Assembly: GCF_001854475.1 (NCBI RefSeq)
Contig: NZ_MNAN01000035.1
Span: 219,460-283,459 of the forward strand
Reading direction: 5' to 3'
From: Pseudoalteromonas byunsanensis
Lineage (GTDB): Bacteria > Pseudomonadota > Gammaproteobacteria > Enterobacterales > Alteromonadaceae
Length of the DNA: 64,000 bases
The position numbers were made by a program, and so were the translations under genes. Under the pieces are notes generated by a model that saw only the letters and a list, made by a program, of their open reading frames with translations, was not told the DNA's origin and searched no databases. Below, piece after piece: positions 19,026 through 28,300 of the stretch (position 1 is the first letter of the stretch; every line of letters starts with the position of its first letter).

Positions 19026-19427
19026 TTACTTGGACAAACACATTGCCACAATATCACGCTTTTGCGCAACATAACTGTTAAAATATGGCTGCAATTTCAA
19101 AGGCAATGTACACTCCACAAACCCCAGTCGCTGATAAAAACCGAGCAAATGACGATAAGCAAAAGTGTAGAGCGTGCTATTTTGATACGCAATCACCTGA
19201 GCAAGTAATGTACAGGCAACCCCTTGATTGCGGTACTCTTCAGATACAAGTACAGATGACAAAAACAACTCACCTTCTTTGTGTTGGACACGACATGCCG
19301 CTATGATTTCTGGAGCTTTGACAACCCAGTTTTGATCTTGCTTTATTGCCCTCCCTCGCCCTTTGTGACGTTGATAAAACTTATTGATCAAAGGTGTTGC
19401 AAGTGGGTCAAGTAAAGAAATTTGCAT
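19026..19427 (-). CDS. GNAT family N-acetyltransferase
   Basis: A 133-residue single-domain GNAT. The acetyl-CoA loop is EYRNQGVACTLL (near residues 64-75) after the beta-strand LFLSSVLVSEEY, and the family's C-terminal element FYQRLGFVECTLPL is present. The substrate is unknown. The ATG lies one base after the stop codon of the upstream DUF3283 gene, with AGG a few bases before it, so the two are co-transcribed and probably coupled. It ends 17 bases from the large sensor gene that continues on the same strand. Confidence 0.8.
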   Translation of the reverse strand: MQISLLDPLATPLINKFYQRHKGRGRAIKQDQNWVVKAPEIIAACRVQHKEGELFLSSVLVSEEYRNQGVACTLLAQVIAYQNSTLYTFAYRHLLGFYQRLGFVECTLPLKLQPYFNSYVAQKRDIVAMCLSK

Positions 19428-19428
19428 C

Positions 19429-19635
19429 TTAACCTGCGAGCATGATGCTCAAGTAATATTCAAAACGCTGTTTGAGTGTAGCCTGCTCCGAGCTTGGACG
19501 GCTGTTGATAGTTTCATATACAGATTCGCGGGTATTTTTACCACGTTTGATTTGGTACGCCCAAAACGAGGCTTCATAATCCAACTGGATTTGATATTTT
19601 TCTTGTCTGGGCAAATTGCAAAGGTTGTAACTCAT
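19429..19635 (-). CDS. Small conserved protein, DUF3283-like
   Basis: A 68-residue soluble protein opening MSYNLCNLPRQEKYQIQLDYEASFWAY, split here as MSYNLCNLPRQEK and IQLDYEASF. It resembles the DUF3283 family I recall from Vibrio and Pseudoalteromonas, which has no known function. I chose the ATG at 19635 over an in-frame TTG at 19650, because a -10-like TATACT on the minus strand (19671-19666) places transcription start near 19659. It heads a two-gene unit with the GNAT gene. Confidence 0.65.
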   Translation of the reverse strand: MSYNLCNLPRQEKYQIQLDYEASFWAYQIKRGKNTRESVYETINSRPSSEQATLKQRFEYYLSIMLAG

Positions 19636-19709
19636 AACTATCACAATCAAAATTAAAGTAGTGCGAGTATACCATAGGTTTTGCTTCTCTAACTCGCTTT
19701 AGGGAACAA

Positions 19710-19967
19710 TTAAAAATCTAGAGATTGTTGGTCATTTTGCGACGAATTTTGCGCATCCTGATGTTTTTTGCTAGCAAGGTAACGTTTGTAGCGCTGCTTA
19801 CATAGCGCAATAACCCTTTTTTTTTGTGCATCACTGAAATTATTCCAGGCAAACCGCTCCTCTCTACTGCGATAACAACCCTTGCAGTAACCTCGGTTAT
19901 TGACTTGGCAGATCCCCTTACATGGGCTAGGGATCTCAAAAATTTCAATCTGTTCCATAATGTCCAC
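19710..19967 (-). CDS. DUF1289 family small Cys-rich protein
   Basis: An 85-residue protein with the DUF1289 signature PSPCKGICQV...GYCKGCYRSREER, in which four cysteines form a probable metal-binding or redox site near residues 16-31. The C-terminal half is lysine- and glutamine-rich and poorly conserved. The start is either GTG at 19967 (AAGG four bases upstream) or ATG at 19958 (three codons later). Family function is unknown. It sits alone between the DUF3283 unit and the acyltransferase terminator. Confidence 0.75.
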   Translation of the reverse strand: MDIMEQIEIFEIPSPCKGICQVNNRGYCKGCYRSREERFAWNNFSDAQKKRVIALCKQRYKRYLASKKHQDAQNSSQNDQQSLDF

Positions 19968-20019
19968 ATCACCTTATTACTTTCAGTATAACGCGATTTG
20001 GTGGACAAATAGCAAACAA

Positions 20020-20050
20020 AAAAACCACTACAAAAAAGCGAGTGGTTTTT
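20020..20050 (-). terminator. Terminator of the acyltransferase gene
   Basis: AAAAACCACT (20020-20029) and AGTGGTTTTT (20041-20050) form the stem. Read on the minus strand it is followed by a run of T (20024-20018 region), as expected for an intrinsic terminator of the leftward gene that stops at 20080. Confidence 0.8.
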
Positions 20051-20079
20051 ATTATTTACAACTGAGCTTGGCTATTTAG

Positions 20080-21189
20080 TTAGGAGGCTAACTTACGCTT
20101 AAATGGCTCCGCATACATAGCCAATACTTGAGCTTTTAACTCTTCGGGTACCAACTCTAGACGCTGCAAGAAATCCTGCTGCTCTTTTGAGCTTATTTTC
20201 TCATCTTCTCCCGCTGCGATATAGTTGCTTGGATGTAGATAATAGTGACCCAATATTTGCTGGTCGATACTGTGGGCTAACTCATCAGGCGTTTCACACC
20301 CTGTGACAATAGGTTCACCAAACGCAATATGAACATGGCCCTTATCAGAGCGAATGCCTTCCAAAATACTCTCGATATCCTCACCTTGAGCCTTAACGTA
20401 AGCACCAAACTCGCGCTTATGAACCAACTCTTTGGCTTTGGCAATGGCGCAAGGCTCGTACTGGTAGGAAATAGACACAGGCACGATTTTTAATGTACGA
20501 ACGTACTCATCAAACGGCAGCTTTAACTTGCGCCCTTGTAATTGCAGCATTTTAAGCAGGGCTGGATCGGTCTGATCAATACCATCTTTAGCTCGGCCTT
20601 CTTTTTGCGCAATCCAAATTGAATGCCCTGATTGCAAAGAATCATAAATATAATTGGAAAGTTGACTGAGTGCCTTCAGCATTTCTTTTGGTGCTTTAGC
20701 CGAGCGCTTTACAATAAAGCTTTTATTTAATCGCATTAACTCCGTGATATAAGGCACTTGTAACAGATTATCACCAATAGCTATGCGTACCGTATTCATT
20801 TTGTGTTGATGTAATCCCCAGTTCATTAATGCTGGGTCTAGTACGATATCTCTGTGATTAGATATAAACAGGTAGGCTGCGTTTCTATCGAGCTTATCCA
20901 GACCAGAGTAAGTTACCTTAGAAGTTGTATTTTTTATTAAAAGCTCCAGGTAGTGTGCCACTTCCTGTTGCACTTGCTCAACGCTGGTAAAGCGCCCCCA
21001 CTTGCCACGTAACCGCGCGCGAACGAGTGGACGAGACAAGGTAGACCAATGACTTAACCAGCGAGGTAAATTGTACTTTGCAATGACATCAATAAAGTCG
21101 TCATCTGCCAATAAACGCGCTAATGCAGCTGGTACTTCATCATCGTTATAAGGTCTTATTTGTGCGTACGTATCCACTAAACTACTCAT
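20080..21189 (-). CDS. PlsC/PlsB-type glycerolipid acyltransferase family protein
   Basis: A 369-residue membrane-associated acyltransferase. The catalytic NHxxxxD motif is visible as ISNHRDIVLD near residues 108-117. The glycerol-phosphate binding block appears as IWIAQKEGRAKDG near 197-209, where the usual EGxR reads EGRAK. The family places acyl chains on lysophosphatidate or a related lysolipid; the exact acceptor cannot be decided from sequence. The protein is longer than typical PlsC (about 245) and shorter than PlsB (about 800), with an added N-terminal helical region. It is monocistronic, with its own terminator. Confidence 0.78.
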   Translation of the reverse strand: MSSLVDTYAQIRPYNDDEVPAALARLLADDDFIDVIAKYNLPRWLSHWSTLSRPLVRARLRGKWGRFTSVEQVQQEVAHYLELLIKNTTSKVTYSGLDKLDRNAAYLFISNHRDIVLDPALMNWGLHQHKMNTVRIAIGDNLLQVPYITELMRLNKSFIVKRSAKAPKEMLKALSQLSNYIYDSLQSGHSIWIAQKEGRAKDGIDQTDPALLKMLQLQGRKLKLPFDEYVRTLKIVPVSISYQYEPCAIAKAKELVHKREFGAYVKAQGEDIESILEGIRSDKGHVHIAFGEPIVTGCETPDELAHSIDQQILGHYYLHPSNYIAAGEDEKISSKEQQDFLQRLELVPEELKAQVLAMYAEPFKRKLAS

Positions 21190-21288
21190 TTATTCAAGGA
21201 TTAAACCGAAAAACGCAGTATTTTATCGTGCTTCACTGCAGGAAGCTAAGATTATCAAGTCTGACCACCTTTGCAAGTCTGTAAATAG

Positions 21289-22491
21289 TTATTTTTCTGC
21301 AACTTTCTTTCGTATATCTATAAGCATCAGCCTGAACATCAATGCCAGTAAAACTAGTCCAGTCAATAACGTAAACCACTGTGGTAATACTTCATGTTGT
21401 ATTTGCATCATAGGCTCAACGGTAAAACCATAACTCTCTACAAGAAAGTCGGTCAAAAACCCGAAGATAATTGCGACACCAATGACCCCACCTAAATAAG
21501 CAATCACAGCGCGTTTGCCTAATTCTTTCCCTACCACCCCAAGAGTTGCAATATTAGTGGCAGGTCCCGCGAGCATAAAGACTAAGACCGCACCGGGAGA
21601 AACTCCTGCCATTAACAATCCAGCAGCAATAGGTGTAGATGCAGTCGCACAAATATACATAGGAATACTAATCAAGATCACGACCATCATGGCGATGATC
21701 CCGCTTCCCCACTGACTCAAAAAAGAGTCTGGTACATAGGTTTGTACCACCGCGGCAAAAAACAGTCCGACCATCAGCCAGACCATAGTGTCTGATAGTA
21801 GTTTGTTACAACTAAACTTAGTCGCTCGCCACATTTTGCTTGTGAATGACTCTTGCGGTGTAACTTCTGCATCACAACAGCTTTGCTGTGCGACTGTACC
21901 TTTGGTATCACAACACGCCATTTGTTGAGGAGCCTTTTTTTGCTCTGTTGCACAACAGCTAGTCTGCGTCAAAGTCTGGGGTTTTTCACTAGCGCAGCAA
22001 CTTGATGTCTCAACAGTTGGTTTGCTATCACAGCAGTCTGGCTTTGTATGTTCATGTACAGAGGTAACTACCAACGGTGAGGATGGTTGCGCCTTCGTAT
22101 CTCTACCAACAAGTACGCCAGCTACAATCGCACTGCACACAGCAGCGATTGGTCTGATAATCGCTAAAAAAGGCCCTAGCAATACATAAGATACAGAAAT
22201 TGAATCCACTCCTGTTTCTGGAGTTGATACTAAAAATGCGGTTGTAGCACTTTTTGAACCACCCGCTCTTCGCAGCCCTATCGCTGCGGGAATAACACCG
22301 CATGAACACAGTGGCATAGGCGCACCAATCAAAGCAGCCTTAATAGTGGTCCAAACACCTTCTTGGCCCAAATGTTTTTGCAAAAAGTCCTTGGCAATAA
22401 ATACATTGAGCACGCCTGCCAAGAATAAGCCCAGCATCAACCACGGAGCAGATAGCAAAAACAATTGCCAAAAATTAGTTATGAGTTCCAT
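21289..22491 (-). CDS. SO_0444-type heavy-metal efflux permease with Cys-pair loop
   Basis: A 400-residue inner-membrane permease of the DUF318/ArsP-like family. Two halves of transmembrane helices carry the conserved PLCSCGVIPAA (near 58-68) and a second ICATASTPIAAGLL block. Between them lies a hydrophilic loop (about 145-222) with five CC pairs (DCCD, SCCA, SCCA, ACCD, SCCD) and histidines, a likely metal-capture segment. The start is ATG 22491, with GGAGG six bases upstream; the ATG two codons earlier abuts the GGAGG. The gene overlaps the 3' end of the zntR-like regulator by 17 bases, so the pair is one translationally coupled operon exporting Zn, Cu or a similar metal. Confidence 0.88.
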   Translation of the reverse strand: MELITNFWQLFLLSAPWLMLGLFLAGVLNVFIAKDFLQKHLGQEGVWTTIKAALIGAPMPLCSCGVIPAAIGLRRAGGSKSATTAFLVSTPETGVDSISVSYVLLGPFLAIIRPIAAVCSAIVAGVLVGRDTKAQPSSPLVVTSVHEHTKPDCCDSKPTVETSSCCASEKPQTLTQTSCCATEQKKAPQQMACCDTKGTVAQQSCCDAEVTPQESFTSKMWRATKFSCNKLLSDTMVWLMVGLFFAAVVQTYVPDSFLSQWGSGIIAMMVVILISIPMYICATASTPIAAGLLMAGVSPGAVLVFMLAGPATNIATLGVVGKELGKRAVIAYLGGVIGVAIIFGFLTDFLVESYGFTVEPMMQIQHEVLPQWFTLLTGLVLLALMFRLMLIDIRKKVAEK

Positions 22492-22888
22492 CGACATCCT
22501 CCAACGCGGTTAAAATTGAGCAAAAATCTGCACTCTCTTGTCCACCACAACATCTGTGTGCCAGCTTAGACAATGACTTCTCGAAACACTGTAACTCAGC
22601 GATACGTGAACGTACCAGCTCTAGCTTTTGTAACGTTATTCCCTTTACTTCTTCACAGCTATGTTGATTCTTATCTACTTTAATTTGTAATAACTCGGAA
22701 GTCTCTTTTAAACTAAAGCCCACTTCTTTGGCGCGCAAAATAAATTGCATCTGCTTGAGCTGAGTCTGATCGTAAAGACGATAACCAGAATCACTGCGAG
22801 CGCTTGGCGACAGTAAGTTATTTTGTTCATAATAACGTAGCGTGTCTGTCGACACACCCAGCAATTTTGCCAATTCACCAATTTTCAT
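22475..22888 (-). CDS. zntR: ZntR-like MerR family metal-responsive regulator
   Basis: A 137-residue activator with an N-terminal winged helix (MKIGELAKLLGVSTDTLRYY), a dimerisation helix and a metal loop. Cys78, Cys113, Cys114 and Cys123 align with E. coli ZntR Cys79, 114, 115 and 124, but the position of ligand His119 is Glu118 here (CCGGQESADFC). The start ATG 22888 has GGAGG six bases upstream; a first ATG four codons earlier contains that site and is less likely. It overlaps the permease gene start and is expected to switch on the shared promoter at 22913-22944 when metal binds. Confidence 0.85.
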   Translation of the reverse strand: MKIGELAKLLGVSTDTLRYYEQNNLLSPSARSDSGYRLYDQTQLKQMQFILRAKEVGFSLKETSELLQIKVDKNQHSCEEVKGITLQKLELVRSRIAELQCFEKSLSKLAHRCCGGQESADFCSILTALEDVDGTHN

Positions 22889-22912
22889 TTGAGCCTCCAT
22901 ATTTCGTGTTAC

Positions 22913-22944
22913 AGTATAAACCTTAGAGTTAACACCAAGGTCAA
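22913..22944 (-). promoter_or_regulatory. MerR-type promoter and operator of the zntR-permease operon
   Basis: On the minus strand, -35 TTGACC (22944-22939) and -10 TATACT (22918-22913) are 20 bases apart, longer than normal as expected for MerR-family promoters. A near-perfect dyad fills the spacer, with arms ACCTT (22920-22924) and AAGGT (22937-22941) and centre GTTAAC. This is the classical arrangement in which the bound regulator distorts DNA to activate. The same DNA is the upstream region of the divergent dehydrogenase gene. Confidence 0.85.
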
Positions 22945-22962
22945 GCCTTTTTGAGAAAAGTA

Positions 22963-23910
22963 ATGAACATAGTTATTCTTGATACACAAACCCTTGCTAA
23001 TACACCTTTAGAGCCACTCGAGCGCTGCGGTCATCTTACAACTTATAACAATACCCAAGAACAAGATGTGGTTACACGTTGTCGTGACGCAGACGTTGTC
23101 ATTAGTAATAAAGTGGTATTGAGTGCCAATACCTTATCTCAATTACCAAAACTAAAACTTATTTGTGTTGCTGCCACAGGCACTAACAATATCGACCTTG
23201 TCGCAGCCAAAGAGCTAAATATTGCAGTGACAAATGTTGCTGGATATTCAACGCCTTCTGTAGTTCAACATACATTTACACTGCTAGGCAATTTGTTGGG
23301 GAACGTGCATAGATATGTTCAAGACTGTCATCAAGGCCTTTGGCAAAAAAGTGATATGTTTTGCCGTTTAGACTACCCAATTAATGAAATAGCAGGTAAG
23401 CGATTTGTAATTGTTGGGTATGGTGCCTTAGGCCAAGCTGTCGCAAAAGTGGCTCAAGCTTTTGGTGCACAGATTCTCATTGCTGAACAACGTGGCAGTA
23501 AAACAGTTCGAGCCGGACGCGTTCCTTTTGAACAAGCGATAAAACAAGCCGATATCATTTCGATACACTGCCCCTTAACAAAACAAACCCGTAACCTGTT
23601 TGATGAAAAAGAATTTGCCACGCTCAAGCCAAACTGCGTACTGCTCAATACCGCGCGAGGTGGCATAGTTAACGAAGCTGCTCTGGTCAAAGCGCTTACA
23701 AAGCATCAGCTTGCTGGTGCTGCAGTTGATGTACTTTCTCAAGAGCCTGCGCAAAGTGACAACCCACTGCTCAGTTATCGTGCAAGTAACTTAATCATCA
23801 CTCCGCACATTGCTTGGGCAAGTAAAGAGTCTATTGCACGTCTTGTACAAAGTATTGCAGATAATATTCAGAGTTTTAATCGTGGTGAACAACTAAATAG
23901 AGTGAACTAA
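22963..23910 (+). CDS. D-2-hydroxyacid dehydrogenase (glycerate dehydrogenase / HprA-like)
   Basis: A 315-residue NAD-dependent oxidoreductase interconverting D-2-hydroxyacids and 2-oxoacids, probably hydroxypyruvate or glyoxylate. The dinucleotide-binding motif GYGALGQAVA lies near 152-161. The catalytic triad region is intact: Arg in NTARGGIVNE, Glu in SQEPAQ and His in TPHIAW. The start is ATG 22963; a TTG four codons earlier is an artefact. Its start lies only 19 bases from the -35 of the divergent zntR promoter, so its own promoter overlaps the ZntR operator (a TATAAA at 22915-22920 is a candidate -10). A link with metal stress is possible but unproven. Confidence 0.88.
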   Translation: MNIVILDTQTLANTPLEPLERCGHLTTYNNTQEQDVVTRCRDADVVISNKVVLSANTLSQLPKLKLICVAATGTNNIDLVAAKELNIAVTNVAGYSTPSVVQHTFTLLGNLLGNVHRYVQDCHQGLWQKSDMFCRLDYPINEIAGKRFVIVGYGALGQAVAKVAQAFGAQILIAEQRGSKTVRAGRVPFEQAIKQADIISIHCPLTKQTRNLFDEKEFATLKPNCVLLNTARGGIVNEAALVKALTKHQLAGAAVDVLSQEPAQSDNPLLSYRASNLIITPHIAWASKESIARLVQSIADNIQSFNRGEQLNRVN

Positions 23911-23936
23911 TTGACCAAATTATAAGGGATTTAACC

Positions 23937-23987
23937 ATGTTAATTAGTGATATTGACGTTTTACATGCAAGAAAGAAACGCAATTAA
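23937..23987 (+). CDS. Possible 16-residue small ORF
   Basis: The frame MLISDIDVLHARKKRN starts at an ATG preceded by AAGGGA with a 7-base gap, better than many genes here. It lies 26 bases after the dehydrogenase stop and 77 before the DUF3192 lipoprotein gene. It could be a leader peptide or chance. No family was recognised. Confidence 0.25.
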   Translation: MLISDIDVLHARKKRN

Positions 23988-24064
23988 TTGATATGTATAG
24001 ATTTTTAATATTGGCAATTAAATTGCTTAGATGTCAGTACATATTGTTAAGGATCAAATAAAAA

Positions 24065-24439
24065 ATGAAAAAATTACTTTTAATCGCAGCACTTGCCACT
24101 CCTCTACTTTCTGGTTGTATCGTTGCCGTATCTGATGGTGAAGTTGAACATGGCTGGGTAAGCGAGCATAACAATTGGGAAAAAACACAGAGAAATAACC
24201 GTCAAAAGATCTCTCAGCTCAATATTGGTACCGACTATCAAAGTGTTTTAAACTCCTTCAACACCCCAGATTTCACAGAATTGGTCAAAAAAGGTAATAC
24301 TGTATATCAGGTGCTGTATTTCGCAACTAACAGCAAACACTCTGATGGTAAGGTAACCAAAGACGAATGTACTCCACTGGTGTTCAAAGATGCCAAGTTA
24401 ATTGGTTTTGGCGAAACGGCAATGTCAGAAATACTGTAA
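24065..24439 (+). CDS. DUF3192 family lipoprotein
   Basis: A 124-residue lipoprotein with signal peptide MKKLLLIAALATPLLSGC and lipobox LSGC (lipid-bearing Cys18). The DUF3192 core follows: RQKISQLNIGTDYQSVL, NTPDFTEL, YQVLYFATNSKHSDGK and KDECTPLVFKDAKLIGFG. The domain resembles small BamE/SmpA-like folds, and its function is unknown. Residue 19 is Ile, not Asp, so outer-membrane sorting is expected. AAGGAT lies 11 bases before the ATG. It converges with the GGDEF response-regulator gene over a shared hairpin. Confidence 0.85.
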   Translation: MKKLLLIAALATPLLSGCIVAVSDGEVEHGWVSEHNNWEKTQRNNRQKISQLNIGTDYQSVLNSFNTPDFTELVKKGNTVYQVLYFATNSKHSDGKVTKDECTPLVFKDAKLIGFGETAMSEIL

Positions 24440-24445
24440 GTCATG

Positions 24446-24474
24446 TTATGAGGTGAGTGCTACTCACCTCATAA
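24446..24474. terminator. Perfect 13-bp hairpin between convergent genes
   Basis: TTATGAGGTGAGT (24446-24458) and ACTCACCTCATAA (24462-24474) form a perfect 13-base stem with a 3-base loop. There is no T-run on either side. The stop codon of the leftward gene (24464-24466) lies inside the right arm, so the stem includes coding sequence. Confidence 0.6.
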
Positions 24475-25366
24475 GCAACACCATACGCTCTTGATTGACA
24501 TGTGCTTGCGATAAAGCACTGTTAGCGTATTGCAAGCACTTCGCGACCCCTAAAGAAAACTCTTTCTCAATTAACACGATACCTGTACTAATACTCACAT
24601 GAGCACAGATTGGAGAAGACTTATGAGGAAGCAATAATTTGTCTATTGCATCATGCATCATGTATAACAAAACTTCGATTTGTTCCATCGTGTGCCCAGG
24701 CAATATCACAGCAAAACGCACTCCATCGTAGCGTGCAATAAACCCTTGATGACTATCAACCGTTTCTTTGAGGGAGCGCGCAACTTTAATCAAACACTCA
24801 TCTCCAGCACCATAGCCATACATATCGTTGTAGGCCTTAAAATAGTCAATATCGACGAGCAAAACCCCCAAAGTATTACCAGCAGCACGACAAGACTGCC
24901 ACTGATCCGCTAGGTGCTTATCAAATAAACGACGATTAGGTAGTTCAGTGAGCCCATCTATCGAAGCTAATTCTTCCAATAGATCGCTTTTTTGTTTTAG
25001 TACTAAATGTATTTTTACTCTGGCCCTGACGATTAAAGGGCTAAAAGGCTTGGTGATATAATCCACTGCGCCCATCTGTAACCCTTTGACTTCATCACTA
25101 TAACTACTACTGGAAGAGACGATAATGACGGGGATTTTATAAGTCTCAGAGTTGTTTTTTAATCTTTGAATAAACGTCACACCTTGGGAGTCAACCAAGG
25201 AAATATCAGTAATAATTAAGTCTACTTTATGGGTAGCAATAAACTCAATCGCGTCCTCACAATTATCCTGCAAAGCCACTCGGCAATCTTCACTGAGAGT
25301 ATTTTCCAGTACGACTCGGTTTAAAGGATCGCTGTCAACGATTAGGACTTGCGCATTACTGTGCAT
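24464..25366 (-). CDS. Response regulator with receiver and degenerate GGDEF domain
   Basis: A 300-residue cytoplasmic protein. The receiver domain (about 5-120) has phospho-acceptor Asp54 in IITDISLVDS and the switch Lys in YITKPFSP. The GGDEF domain (about 135-300) keeps ELPNRRLFDKHL and LLVDIDYFKAYNDMYG, but the active-site loop reads RYDGVRFAV where RxGGDEFAV is expected. It is therefore probably not an active diguanylate cyclase and may bind GTP or c-di-GMP or act as a scaffold. The ATG follows directly on the stop of the hybrid kinase gene, with AAGGGGAG before it, so the two are an operon and a cognate pair. Confidence 0.88.
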   Translation of the reverse strand: MHSNAQVLIVDSDPLNRVVLENTLSEDCRVALQDNCEDAIEFIATHKVDLIITDISLVDSQGVTFIQRLKNNSETYKIPVIIVSSSSSYSDEVKGLQMGAVDYITKPFSPLIVRARVKIHLVLKQKSDLLEELASIDGLTELPNRRLFDKHLADQWQSCRAAGNTLGVLLVDIDYFKAYNDMYGYGAGDECLIKVARSLKETVDSHQGFIARYDGVRFAVILPGHTMEQIEVLLYMMHDAIDKLLLPHKSSPICAHVSISTGIVLIEKEFSLGVAKCLQYANSALSQAHVNQERMVLLMR

Positions 25367-28300
25367 TTACTCCCCTTTATATCTCATTAATATAAACTCC
25401 CGTACCTGCTGTAAATGCACTTTCAAGGCCTTTTTCAAATCAAGTTTTTGTAGTGTACCGGCTTCTTTAATATGCAACTCAAGATGTTTTGCAGCCATAG
25501 ACAAATTGCTAAAGCCAATCCCACCAGCAGCGCCTTTGATATTATGAGCCAACATCTGAAGCTGTTTATCATCATTGAGTGTATCAATTCTTTGTAAATA
25601 TTCTGTACACATAGTAGCAAACTTTTCAAGCATTTTGTCTAATAAATCATCACTCCCCATCATCTGCCGCAACCCCATCTGTTGGTCAAAGAACGTACCT
25701 TCACTCGCTAGGTGTATTTGCAACGTCTCAAGTAATTTCGTCTGAGATAAAGGCTTTGTTAGGTAGTCATTCATACCCACCGACAAAGCATGCTCTTTTT
25801 CTCCTTGCGAGGAATTTGCTGTTAATGCGATGATTGGGTTACTAAAATCACGTAACTTTGTTCGCAACTCTTCTGTAGCTTGATAACCGTCAATTTCCGG
25901 CATATGAATATCCATTAAGATCAGATCTGGCTGTAACTTGGTAACGATTTCTACTAGGTTCTCGGCTGAAGTTTGTACCGCTACATTCACACTGAGCGTT
26001 TGCAACATGTTTGCTGTGATACTCAAATTAAGTTGATTGTCATCAATCACCAAACAAAGACTGCCTGAAACCAGCTTGTCGGATAATAGTTGCTGCTTAC
26101 TCTGCTCATCCTCCTTGATTAAAAAGCAGCACGCACTTTGTAAGAACATGACTTTGCTCAACAGCTTTACTTGTGTCAGGGCCGTCAACTGCGCAGCACT
26201 CACTGTGTCTGGGACTAAAATATGTTTTAACGTTTTCAAGGTGCAATGGTTGGATTGCAGAATAATTTTTGCATCACTAGCACTGCTGACAACAAGGCAA
26301 TCGTAATGTTGCTCAGACAACTTGGTATACGCTTCTTTAGCCTCATGAATAACATCGATATAAGGCTTATTCATGTATTCAGTGACGCCATGGTTACTAC
26401 ACAGCCATAGGGTATGAGTCACGCGCCTTGGCCCATCATTACGTACTTTATCTAGTGTTAACGTAAAGTAGAATTCACTCCCCTGATCAGGCTCACTAAT
26501 TAACGCTATTTCACCTCCCAGTTTCGCCACCTCATGCTTTACAATGGCTAAGCCCAGCCCTATTCCCTCATGTCTCCTTGCTGGAGACTCATCTCCTTGT
26601 GTAAACGCATCGAAGAGTCGCTGCTGATCTTCTTGCTTAATACCTATACCTGTGTCTTGAATACTAAAACGAATGCTTTGTTGAGTATTAGTGTCATCCA
26701 CAACCTTTAAGCTCAATGTAATCGTTCCCTCAAGGGTATATTTGACTGCATTATTCAACAGGTTCAATAGTACTTGTTTTATTTTGTTTTCATCATTTTT
26801 CAGAATCGGCCATACGCGTTCATCAACCATAAGCTCAAACTGCAACTGCTTTTGTTCACTCAGTGGCAAAATTAAGTCTTGGCAGTCTTTAATCAAGGTG
26901 GCAATACAAAATGGTGCAAAGGATAGTTCCTGATGTTGTCCCTCTACCTTCGCAAAAGATAAAATACTATTAAGCATGCCCAGTAGTTGTTCTGAGGCAT
27001 GCTGAACCTGGCCCAATAAACTACTCTGTCGTTCACTGACACCTTGGTTTTTGACGATATCGATCACGCCTTGAATCACGTTTAAAGGTGTTCTGATCTC
27101 ATGACTGATATTGGCAATAAACCGACTTTTGGCCAATGTTGCACGTTCTGCGTCTAATCGTGCCTGTGTCAAACTGGTAATATCTTGCAAATGTAAAACA
27201 AAGTACTTTGGTTCTTTGTTTTTATCCCAAACTAAAGAAACACTGAGTTGCAACCAGTAAAGCGGTTCTCCTTGAGATAGACTTAATTCAAGAACGTTCT
27301 TATTGTCTTTCAATAACATGCTAAGAATATGAGAAATAGCAAGGTAGCTATCAGAGTTGAAAAGGGACGACAGATGAACATTTGGTTTCAGTTCTTCACA
27401 GCTAAGATAACGTTTCGCAGCTTTATTCATCACTAACACACTTTTATCCAACGATACTAAAATCACACCATTGGGCGCATATTCCATTGCAGATTTGAAG
27501 TTTTCTTCCGAGGTTTGCAGTGCTTTCATAGCCTGTTGTTGCTCAGTTATATCTCTGGCAACTCCCAAACTACCTAGTAACCCTCGATGTGCATCTAGCA
27601 ATGGACTCACCGTCAGCATATAACTCTTATGATCTAGAACTATTGTTTGTGTAATGGAGCACCGTTCATCACGCATTTGCTGTTCGAGTGTCAATAGCTC
27701 TGGGTACAGGTTCGTCACGTCAGCGAGCTCACGTCCAACCAATTGTGACTTGTCTATTCCTAAAAACTGCTCAAAAGCGCGATTGCAACCAATAAACGAG
27801 CCATCTATATTTTTGAAGTAAATTAAGTCTGGAACGCTATCTAATACTGTATTGAGCAGCGCAGCTTGTCGCTCTTTGGCTTCCAGTGAACGTGACAAGG
27901 CCCGCTTTTGTAATTGCACCTGCTCATCAAGCATTTCATTGTGCTCTTGCAGTTGCTCCAATAAGCTTTGCTTTTGCATGACAACCTGTTTGACCTTTGC
28001 AAACCAAGGCTGCCAGTCAACAGGAACCACATAGTCGAAAGTGCTCTGAGGTGCGTTATCTTGGTGGGTCAAATAGCTTACAAAATAGCTCACTGGACGA
28101 ATAAAAATCCGGTTACTTAACCAACTGAGTAATATATAGGTGGCAACGACAAACAGTGATAAAAAACTAAATTCAAGTAAGGTTTCAAATAGTAAAGGTT
28201 TAATAAACTGCGTTTCATCTTGCTCGTAAACTAAATCGATTGGCGATTGGGAACGCAAACTGTAAAGCTGAACACCGTCTTGCCAAGGTTCAAATTGATT

